Below are positions 7,225 to 14,067 of a stretch of 16,728 nucleotides of DNA, in pieces. Position 1 is the first letter of the stretch. Each line of letters opens with the position of its first letter. Both the position numbers and the translations under genes were made by a program. Source of the DNA: CAYULW01 sp964445815. GTDB lineage: Bacteria; Bacteroidota; Bacteroidia; Flavobacteriales_E; Vicingaceae. The notes under the pieces were generated by a model. That model worked only from the letters and a program-made list of their open reading frames with translations, did no database searches and was not told the origin of the DNA. The stretch is taken from positions 1 to 16,728 of the forward strand of contig CAYULW010000014.1 in NCBI GenBank assembly GCA_964445815.1, written 5' to 3'.

Positions 7225-8373
7225 ATGGATGGAGGGTACTATGCTATAAAAGGCTTTGAATTTCAATTTGATAAAACACTAATTGAAGCACTAGATTCTG
7301 CTGATGAAAACGATGTTTTGTGTCTTGAACAAATTCAGGACATCAATAACAGCGATTTTGTAATGCAAGTGAAATACAAAGAAGCTTCAAAGCTAACTCC
7401 TTCTGTAATACGAGCACCTATTATTCAGTTAATAGAGGAATTTCAAAATGACAGATCGAAAAGGTACATTTTGTATTGCTATTTTTCGGACACTAATGGA
7501 CATTCTGAAAACGTAGATTTAACGTTTTTAAATAACATATTAGGAAAAGAACAAGGACGTTTTACTACCGGTGATAAAAATGACTTTTTGAATGCGTTTG
7601 AGCTTAGATTTTCAGAAACATTTCAGACTCAATTTGAGACAGCACTGAATAAACTACAATTATTGGGCTTTGTTAATTCCAAAGATGATGCTATTTATTT
7701 CTATTCAATATTAGTTGATTACTTAAGAAAAAAGGTTGTAGATAACTCTCCTAGCAACCAAACAGGAAGACAAATTACAAAAAGAGAACTAGTCGATTAT
7801 CTCAATAAAGGTCGAAAAATTATATTTCTTAATTCATTTAAAGAGTATAAAGGTGAACAGGAGTACTTCAAGCTTTTAAAGGCAAGGTTCAAAAAGCCAA
7901 TTAAAAATCAGCATACAATTATGTATTTAGGAGAAGTGGCAGAAACAGATTCTTGCAATCTTCCGTCGTTTATACTTCAATTAATTGAAAAACATTATCA
8001 TAAGGCAACTCACGATGTTAAGCCTCTCATATTTGTAATTCCTTCTGAAAAAGTTGAAAGCGTAAAAAGGTATCTTATAAATCAACACTGCCCATTTAAT
8101 GATGGCTACGAGGCTATTCTCTTTAGTCAGAAGCACTTCGAATCTCCTGCAATTATTAATAAAAAGATACTGGGTGGAAAGCCAACAAATAGTCTTTCGA
8201 AAACTTCATTTAAAGCAAGGATTATATCAAGTGAAACTTTTGATAATATCAGCGAATTCGGATTAACTGCTTCATGGATTTTAGTTGACTGTGCAACACA
8301 TAATTTAATCGGTGAATCTACCCATCAAGTTGTCAGTAAATTAAATACAGAACAAATATTAAAACTCTTTTAG
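7225..8373 (+). CDS. DUF4297/Cap4-like nuclease-domain protein, putative partner of HerA
   Basis: The N-terminal ~85 residues of this 382-residue protein look like the endonuclease domain of DUF4297/Cap4-type defence proteins. They carry an aromatic GFEFQF near residues 10-15, acidic Glu35 and Asp39 after a strand, and the signature QVK at 48-50 (a QxK variant of the PD-(D/E)xK core). A helix follows, then a strand (YILYCYF). The remaining ~300 residues are unrecognised; I see neither a SAVED sensor domain nor a P-loop. The HerA gene follows after 1 nt, the arrangement of the known DUF4297-HerA anti-phage systems in which the nuclease assembles on a HerA hexamer. The gene is clearly more AT-rich than res. 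The context is strong, but the domain call rests on short motifs and needs a profile search. Confidence 0.6.
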   Translation: MDGGYYAIKGFEFQFDKTLIEALDSADENDVLCLEQIQDINNSDFVMQVKYKEASKLTPSVIRAPIIQLIEEFQNDRSKRYILYCYFSDTNGHSENVDLTFLNNILGKEQGRFTTGDKNDFLNAFELRFSETFQTQFETALNKLQLLGFVNSKDDAIYFYSILVDYLRKKVVDNSPSNQTGRQITKRELVDYLNKGRKIIFLNSFKEYKGEQEYFKLLKARFKKPIKNQHTIMYLGEVAETDSCNLPSFILQLIEKHYHKATHDVKPLIFVIPSEKVESVKRYLINQHCPFNDGYEAILFSQKHFESPAIINKKILGGKPTNSLSKTSFKARIISSETFDNISEFGLTASWILVDCATHNLIGESTHQVVSKLNTEQILKLF

Positions 8374-8374
8374 A

Positions 8375-10162
8375 ATGGATTCAAACAACTTTAAAATAAT
8401 AAACGTTTCATCTACCTCAATTAGCATTGAGATAGTTGATCCAAGTCTTTTTGATGATCAGTTTAATTTGGGTAGCTACATCAAAATTCCTTACAAAAAC
8501 AATGACACTAAATTTGTTATTGGAATAATCGAAAACTACCGTATTAAAGATGAGGACAACGGTGACGAAGAAACAGAATCCACCCAACCATCATTTGTTT
8601 TGGAGGTAAAACTTACCGGAACACTTGAAATTAATGGTTCAGAAAGCACATTTGAACGTGGAGGGCATGGAATACCATTACCGCCTAACAATGGAATCGC
8701 TTTACTATCTGAAGAAGAGCTTAGCAGCATCTTCACCACTAGAATTAAAGAAAATGAACAGTTTCATTTTTCAAAACTAACAACAAATGATTTGAAGGTT
8801 CCTGTAAATGGGAATAAATTCTTCAATAAACATTTCGCAATTGTAGGTTCAACAGGGTCTGGTAAATCACACACAGTCGCAAAGGTTTTACAACAAGCGG
8901 TGAACTCAAAAAATAGTGGATATACCGGGTTAAACAATTCACATATTGTGATTTTTGATATTCATGGCGAATACGAACAAGCTTTTCCAGAAGCAAATGT
9001 TTTGAATGCTACAAACTTAACTCTTCCTTATTGGATGTTAAATGGTGATGAGTTGGAACAGTTATTCTTGGATACGGGAGACAGAAATAATTACAACCAA
9101 TCATCTGTATTGCGAAAAGTAATTACGGAAAATAAAAAGAAACACAACTCCGATATTGATAAAATACACTTTGATTCACCCTTAAAATTTGATATTCAAG
9201 AGGTTTATAACTGTTTATTTAACATTCAGACGGAAACGGTTAATTCCAAGGCATCCGATCGTTATATGATTGTTGGAGAGTGTGGTTCCTATAAGAATGG
9301 AGAATCTACTAAATCAGAAGATGGGGTTGAACTTTCGCCTCAACAAAGAATTGAAAAATACTTTGAAAGCAAGCTGCAATTCTATCCATCAAAATCCCAA
9401 AGCGTTACTAGTGGAACGTATGCCGATGGAACGTTGGATAAATTTATTGAAAGATTAGAAAACAAACTTCAAAATACACGTCTGGAGTTTTTATTTGGAG
9501 AAAAATCAAGAGATATTTCATTTGAAGAAACAGTCAAGCAGTTTATAGGGTACGAAAATTCAAAAGAATCAAACGTAACTATAATTAATCTTGGTGGAAT
9601 TCCTTTTGAAGTACTTAGCATAACAGTTTCGCTTATTTCAAGAATATTATTCGATTTTGGTTTCTTCTTCAGCAAGCTCCTTTCAAATGGTCAAAAGGCT
9701 GAAACCCCACTATTATTGCTATATGAAGAAGCTCATATTTATGTTCCGAAAAGTGATCTCTTAAAATACAGATCATCAAAGTTAGCTATTGAAAGGATAG
9801 CTAAAGAAGGAAGAAAATATGGTGTTACGCTAGGAATTGTGAGTCAAAGACCTTCTGAAATATCAGAAACGATCTTCTCTCAGTGTAACAACTTCATCGC
9901 TATGAGGCTAACCAACCCGGAAGATCAAAATTATGTAAAACGTTTGTTGCCTGATACGCTTGGAAATTTGACAGAAACACTTCCAACCCTTCAATCTGGT
10001 GAAGCATTGCTAATTGGCGAATCAATTACACTTCCTTCTTTAGTGAAGATTGATAGATGCGATCCTGAACCAAAATCTTCGGATATAGAATATTTTGAGA
10101 TATGGAAGGAACAATGGAAAAATGTTGATTTCAACAAAATCCTTGCTGAATGGAAAAAATAA
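8375..10162 (+). CDS. HerA-like hexameric DNA translocase ATPase
   Basis: This 595-residue protein has the standard HerA plan. A beta-rich N-terminus (about 1-110) fits the HAS-barrel. Walker A is GSTGSGKS at 158-165, followed by FDIHGEYEQAF as in HerA proteins. Walker B is LLLLYEEAH ending at 454. RIAKEGRKYGVTLGIVSQRP supplies the conserved basic stretch and sensor Gln. The middle insertion (about 270-390) is typical of HerA. HerA proteins form hexameric rings that pump DNA, and in defence systems they scaffold a nuclease such as DUF4297, SIR2 or NurA. No NurA is present, so the preceding DUF4297-like protein, 1 nt away, is the likely partner. All ATPase residues appear intact. Confidence 0.9.
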   Translation: MDSNNFKIINVSSTSISIEIVDPSLFDDQFNLGSYIKIPYKNNDTKFVIGIIENYRIKDEDNGDEETESTQPSFVLEVKLTGTLEINGSESTFERGGHGIPLPPNNGIALLSEEELSSIFTTRIKENEQFHFSKLTTNDLKVPVNGNKFFNKHFAIVGSTGSGKSHTVAKVLQQAVNSKNSGYTGLNNSHIVIFDIHGEYEQAFPEANVLNATNLTLPYWMLNGDELEQLFLDTGDRNNYNQSSVLRKVITENKKKHNSDIDKIHFDSPLKFDIQEVYNCLFNIQTETVNSKASDRYMIVGECGSYKNGESTKSEDGVELSPQQRIEKYFESKLQFYPSKSQSVTSGTYADGTLDKFIERLENKLQNTRLEFLFGEKSRDISFEETVKQFIGYENSKESNVTIINLGGIPFEVLSITVSLISRILFDFGFFFSKLLSNGQKAETPLLLLYEEAHIYVPKSDLLKYRSSKLAIERIAKEGRKYGVTLGIVSQRPSEISETIFSQCNNFIAMRLTNPEDQNYVKRLLPDTLGNLTETLPTLQSGEALLIGESITLPSLVKIDRCDPEPKSSDIEYFEIWKEQWKNVDFNKILAEWKK

Positions 10163-10169
10163 GAATGTT

Positions 10170-11432
10170 ATGAGCAAAGAAACACAAATAAAATGTCCCA
10201 ACTGTGGAACTTCAATTGATGTTCAAGATATTCTTTCACATCAGTTAGAAGATGAAATAAAGCAGAAATATCAAGCTCAATTAGCGGAGGAAAAGAAAAA
10301 GTTTGAGAAGGAACAGGATGCTCTTCATCAAGAAAAGATTGAGTTTGAGAAAAAGAAGAAACAAGAAAATGAACTTTTTCAGGAAAGACTTGAAAAGCAA
10401 CTCAAGGATGAGAAAAAGCAGCTCGAAGAAAAGCTTCGATTAAAATTAGCAGAAGAACAATCCGAACAAATAACTGCGTACCAAAAGGAATTGCAGGAGA
10501 AATCGGACCAAATCAAAGAACTTAATCGAACTAAAGCTGAAATCGAAAAACTTAAACGAGAAAAAGAAGAGTTAAAAGAAGCTGTTGAAGCAGAAGCTCA
10601 ACGTAAAATCAATGAGCAAATAAGCGTTGAGAAAGAAAAGATTCGTAAATCGGAAGAAGAAAGAAATGAGCTTCGATTTAAAGAACTTCAAAAACAGCTA
10701 GAAGACCAAAAGAAGCTTACTGAAGAAATGAAGCGTAAGCAAGAGCAAGGTTCTATGCAAATGCAAGGTGAGGTTCAAGAATTGGCTATTGAAGAATGGT
10801 TGGCTAATAACTTTCCTTTGGATTCAATTCAAGAGATTAAAAAGGGAGCTCGTGGCGGAGATTGTATTCAGGTTGTGAATACGAGATCCAAGCAGAACTG
10901 TGGTTCCATTTACTATGAAAGTAAAAGAACAAAGGATTTTCAACCTAGTTGGATTGAGAAATTTAAAAACGACATTCGTGATCAGGGTGCTAATATCGGT
11001 GTCTTGGTGACAGATGCTATGCCTTCGGATATGGATAGATTGGGCATGAAAGACGGAATATGGATTTGTTCTTATGAAGAGTTTAAAGGGTTGTGTTTTG
11101 TGCTTCGTGAATCCATTATTCAAATAAGTAATGCTGTATCTACTCAGGAAAACAAAGGTGATAAAATGAGTATGCTCTATGATTTTTTAACTAGCAACGA
11201 GTTTAGATTACAAATTGAAGCAATTGTTGAAGGATTTACTCAAATTCAATCTGATTTAGAAACAGAAAAACGTTCTATAATGGGGCATTGGAAGAAACGA
11301 GAAAAGCAAATTCAAAAAGTTCTTCTGAATACAAATTATATGTACAGCTCAATTCGTGGTATCGCAGGAAATGCTATTCAACCAGTTCAGGCTTTAGAAT
11401 TACCCGAAGCGGATGATGAAATAGAAGATTAA
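10170..11432 (+). CDS. DUF2130 coiled-coil protein with PD-(D/E)xK-like motif
   Basis: I place the start at ATG 10170 (420 residues), directly before MSKETQIKCPNCG. The in-frame ATG at 10095 would run 68 nt into the herA gene and add a head unrelated to the family. CPNC at 9-12 could be half of a zinc ribbon. Residues ~25-205 are a long Lys/Glu-rich coiled coil. The DUF2130 domain follows (AIEEWLANNFPLDSIQEIKK onward) with Asp231 in RGGDC and ESK at 250-252, spaced like a PD-(D/E)xK nuclease core. The last ~70 residues are helical. DUF2130 proteins occur widely and their function is not established. Here the gene starts 7 nt after herA. A structural nuclease held by a coiled-coil stalk is plausible but inferred. 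Confidence 0.82.
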   Translation: MSKETQIKCPNCGTSIDVQDILSHQLEDEIKQKYQAQLAEEKKKFEKEQDALHQEKIEFEKKKKQENELFQERLEKQLKDEKKQLEEKLRLKLAEEQSEQITAYQKELQEKSDQIKELNRTKAEIEKLKREKEELKEAVEAEAQRKINEQISVEKEKIRKSEEERNELRFKELQKQLEDQKKLTEEMKRKQEQGSMQMQGEVQELAIEEWLANNFPLDSIQEIKKGARGGDCIQVVNTRSKQNCGSIYYESKRTKDFQPSWIEKFKNDIRDQGANIGVLVTDAMPSDMDRLGMKDGIWICSYEEFKGLCFVLRESIIQISNAVSTQENKGDKMSMLYDFLTSNEFRLQIEAIVEGFTQIQSDLETEKRSIMGHWKKREKQIQKVLLNTNYMYSSIRGIAGNAIQPVQALELPEADDEIED

Positions 11433-11476
11433 GAAATTATTATCCCTTATATTTTTAGAAATTTGTAAAATAAAAT

Positions 11477-13438
11477 ATGGCACAGACGATAAACATAGCA
11501 GTTGAAAAAGATCATATTGATTCTTTAACTCGTGCAAATGGCATAACTGCTATTTCTGAGCTTATTTGGAATGCCTTGGATGCTGATGCTACAAAGATTA
11601 AAATTAGTTACACACAAAACGGATTGGACGGATATCAATCCATTACAATATCAGATAATGGACATGGTTTGACTTACGAAAAAGCTCTTCAAGTTTTTGG
11701 GAGTTTGGGTGGTTCAGAGAAGAAAGTAAAAACCCAAAGCCCAAATGGTAGGCAGTATCACGGAAAAGAAGGTAAAGGACGTTTGAAAAGTCTTGCATTG
11801 GGGGATTTGGTAGAATTTAAAAGTCGTTATCAAAATAGTGAGCAGCTTTCTGAATTTACTATAAAACTGGACAGAAATCAATTATCCAAAGCTGACTTTT
11901 CTGATGTAAAAACTCTTGGTAAAAATTTTATCGGTGAACCAGGGTTTCAAATAACAATCAAAAATGTTGACGACAAGAGAGCTGATGAAGCACTATCTAA
12001 AGCAAACAAGTTAGAATTAGAGCAAAAATTTTCATCCTACTATGTTAGCTATCCTGATTTTGAAATTTCAGTTAATGGGGCAAAACTTGACTTTGAATCA
12101 TTAATAAAAAATGATTATTCTGAGGAAATAAAAGCTGAGATAGAAGGCGAGGAAACTACCTTTGTTATCAAAATCGTTGAGTGGAATTTCTCTATTGACA
12201 AGAAAAAGACTTATTTGTGTAACTCAGAGGGTATTCCTTTTAGTGAAACAAACTTAGGAATCCGTTCTTCACTTCCCATTTCAATTTTTATTCAATCAGA
12301 ATACATTGAGAAGCTTCACAGAGAAAATAAATTGGATATTGAGGGCTTGGATCCAAATATTTTGGCAATTCAAGAGGAAGCTAAGAAAATAGCAAGGCAG
12401 TATATTAAAGATCAGCTTCACAAGTACTCTGGAGAATTTATTGAAAATTTGAAGCGAGAAGGTCTTTATCCATATATGGGCGAAGCAGATGGAATTGTAG
12501 AATCAAGTAAAAGGCAAGTTTTTGATATTGTTGCTTTACAGTTAAATGAGTTCTTGCCAAATTTTGAGGATCAAGATCAGAAATCTAAAAAGCTTACTCT
12601 TACTCTTGTAAAAGAAGCTTTGGAAAAGGATTCAGATAGCCTAAGAAAGATATTGGAGGAAGTAATTGAACTCCCTGACGATAAACGTGAAGAACTTGTT
12701 GAAATACTTGAATTATCAAGCCTTAGCGACATAATTGATGCTATGACAGTCATAAAAAATAGGCTACATATCATTCAAGCCCTTGAAGAAATAGTTTACA
12801 ATGATGATGTGGGTGGAAAGGTTCAAGAAAGAAAGCATCTACATAAGATAGTCATTCATGAAACATGGCTATTTGGGGATAATTATCAGTATGGAATTGA
12901 CGATTCTACTCTGAAAAATGTTCTAAAAACATATCTGAAAGATGTCATGAAGAGGGATGATTTTGAAGAAATTGTGAACTCTGAGGACAATTCTGAATTG
13001 GGTAAAATACCGGATGTGTGTTTATGGTCTCAGTACTCACTTGGCAGCTTAGGGAAAGAAAATTTGGTTATCGAATTAAAGAAGCCTAATAAGTTGGCTG
13101 GTTTTGATGAAAAAAATCAGATTGAAAGTTATGCTTCAAGAGTTGTGAATGATGCCAGATTCCCCAAAGAAAAAACAAGGTGGCGATTCATTTTGTTGGT
13201 TAAAGATATAAAACCCGAAATTTCAAGTTCTGTGAATCAGAAAGGGAGACAAAGAGGGCATATAGTGGAGGGTGAAAATTATGATGTATTTGTGCTTACT
13301 TGGGGAGATGTCTTGTCAGAAGCAAAAATCCGACATGAGTACATAAAAGATAAGTTGAATATAAATCTCCAAGATAACGAAGCAGGGCTTCAATACTTAC
13401 GGAATAAGTATAAGGAGTATCTTCCGGAGTCATTCTAA
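11477..13438 (+). CDS. GHKL ATPase with C-terminal PD-(D/E)xK-like domain (MORC/MutL-like)
   Basis: This 653-residue protein opens with a Bergerat-fold ATPase. The N motif is SELIWNALDADA (Glu28, Asn32), the G1 motif SDNGHGL has Asp60 and Gly62, and the Gly-rich lid is HGKEGKGRLK at 95-104. Residues ~110-330 fit the following transducer region, and ~350-470 are helical. The C-terminus contains IPDV (Asp513) and VIELKKP (Glu533, Lys535), spaced like a PD-(D/E)xK nuclease. Fusion of a nucleotide-gated dimer clamp with a nuclease recalls the prokaryotic MORC/MutL-like proteins proposed to work with restriction systems. The gene follows the DUF2130 gene after 44 nt, so it could belong to the operon or have its own weak promoter. 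The ATPase call is firm; the nuclease call is probable. Confidence 0.85.
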   Translation: MAQTINIAVEKDHIDSLTRANGITAISELIWNALDADATKIKISYTQNGLDGYQSITISDNGHGLTYEKALQVFGSLGGSEKKVKTQSPNGRQYHGKEGKGRLKSLALGDLVEFKSRYQNSEQLSEFTIKLDRNQLSKADFSDVKTLGKNFIGEPGFQITIKNVDDKRADEALSKANKLELEQKFSSYYVSYPDFEISVNGAKLDFESLIKNDYSEEIKAEIEGEETTFVIKIVEWNFSIDKKKTYLCNSEGIPFSETNLGIRSSLPISIFIQSEYIEKLHRENKLDIEGLDPNILAIQEEAKKIARQYIKDQLHKYSGEFIENLKREGLYPYMGEADGIVESSKRQVFDIVALQLNEFLPNFEDQDQKSKKLTLTLVKEALEKDSDSLRKILEEVIELPDDKREELVEILELSSLSDIIDAMTVIKNRLHIIQALEEIVYNDDVGGKVQERKHLHKIVIHETWLFGDNYQYGIDDSTLKNVLKTYLKDVMKRDDFEEIVNSEDNSELGKIPDVCLWSQYSLGSLGKENLVIELKKPNKLAGFDEKNQIESYASRVVNDARFPKEKTRWRFILLVKDIKPEISSSVNQKGRQRGHIVEGENYDVFVLTWGDVLSEAKIRHEYIKDKLNINLQDNEAGLQYLRNKYKEYLPESF

Positions 13439-14064
13439 CCATCCTCTTTTGAGATTTTCAACTTTTTGATAATATTCTCCAAAGCCTCTTCCTGTTTTGT
13501 AGTAAGCTTCCCTTTTTTCTCACAGCTTTTTTTGAGGCTATGGATGAAAGATGTGTCAAACCAATCGTTTTGTTCAGCCCATTTTAAGACAAGATTTATT
13601 CGGGTAAAATTTGAATTGGATTCATAGCTTGTGAAATCAAGAAGCTTTTGGTTGATTCGCTCTTTAATATTCAGCTGTTTTTCTGATAGGTTTCGTTTTC
13701 TTATGATGTCTTGATAAAAGCCGTATTCAAAATCGCTAAGTAATTTCTTATCCTTCATGAATTCAAGCACTTCGGCACTCATGCTTTTTGAAATATCTTC
13801 TTTTAACCGTTTGATTGATGTAAAAATCTTGTTGCCGTCATCAATGTTCAAGAATTTATTTACGCAACAATTTCCGACTTCGGTTATTGTGCCATTCATT
13901 TTGTTTTTAATAACACAGATATTCTTTATTGGGTAATGACCACATAGACACGATTCAAGTTCCTCACTGTAATAAGCGTAGTCAAAATCCCATTCAAACT
14001 TGGCATCCGTCCAATTATTGGATTCACTTCTATCAATTATCTCAGATATGAGTTTATACTCCAT
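13435..14064 (-). CDS. Cysteine-containing hypothetical protein, 209 aa
   Basis: I do not recognise a named family. The N-terminal third carries CLCG at residues 39-42, a strand ending in Cys50, and VGNCC at 63-67. This Cys-x-Cys...Cys-Cys layout, with His43 nearby, suggests a small metal-binding knuckle, written roughly as CxCG-(IKNICVIKN)-VGxCC. The rest is charged and helical, including LSEKQLNIKERINQKL and LTTKQEEALENIIKKLK. There is no signal peptide or membrane segment. It starts 3 nt after the DUF2779 gene and is the last gene of that operon. Its stop codon overlaps the stop of the convergent GHKL gene by 4 bp. A nucleic-acid-binding accessory to the nuclease upstream is possible. Confidence 0.75.
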   Translation of the reverse strand: MEYKLISEIIDRSESNNWTDAKFEWDFDYAYYSEELESCLCGHYPIKNICVIKNKMNGTITEVGNCCVNKFLNIDDGNKIFTSIKRLKEDISKSMSAEVLEFMKDKKLLSDFEYGFYQDIIRKRNLSEKQLNIKERINQKLLDFTSYESNSNFTRINLVLKWAEQNDWFDTSFIHSLKKSCEKKGKLTTKQEEALENIIKKLKISKEDG

Positions 14065-14067
14065 AAG

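Noticed and set aside
7225..8373. CBASS effector Cap4
   Set aside because: The N-terminus is similar, but no SAVED domain is visible and no cyclase gene lies nearby; HerA is the neighbour.
1970..10162. BREX, DISARM or type I RM system
   Set aside because: Methylase, helicase and HerA might suggest these, but there is no PglZ, BrxL, DUF1998 or HsdS-like protein. Mod and Res have the type III layout.
10095..10169. Longer N-terminus for the DUF2130 protein starting at 10095
   Set aside because: It would overlap the herA gene by 68 nt and add 25 residues unlike the family. The ATG at 10170 directly precedes the CPNC head.
11433..11476. Separate promoter for the GHKL gene
   Set aside because: GAAATTTG at 11458-11465 is one base off TAnnTTTG, but no -33 element is seen, so it is too weak to list as a feature.
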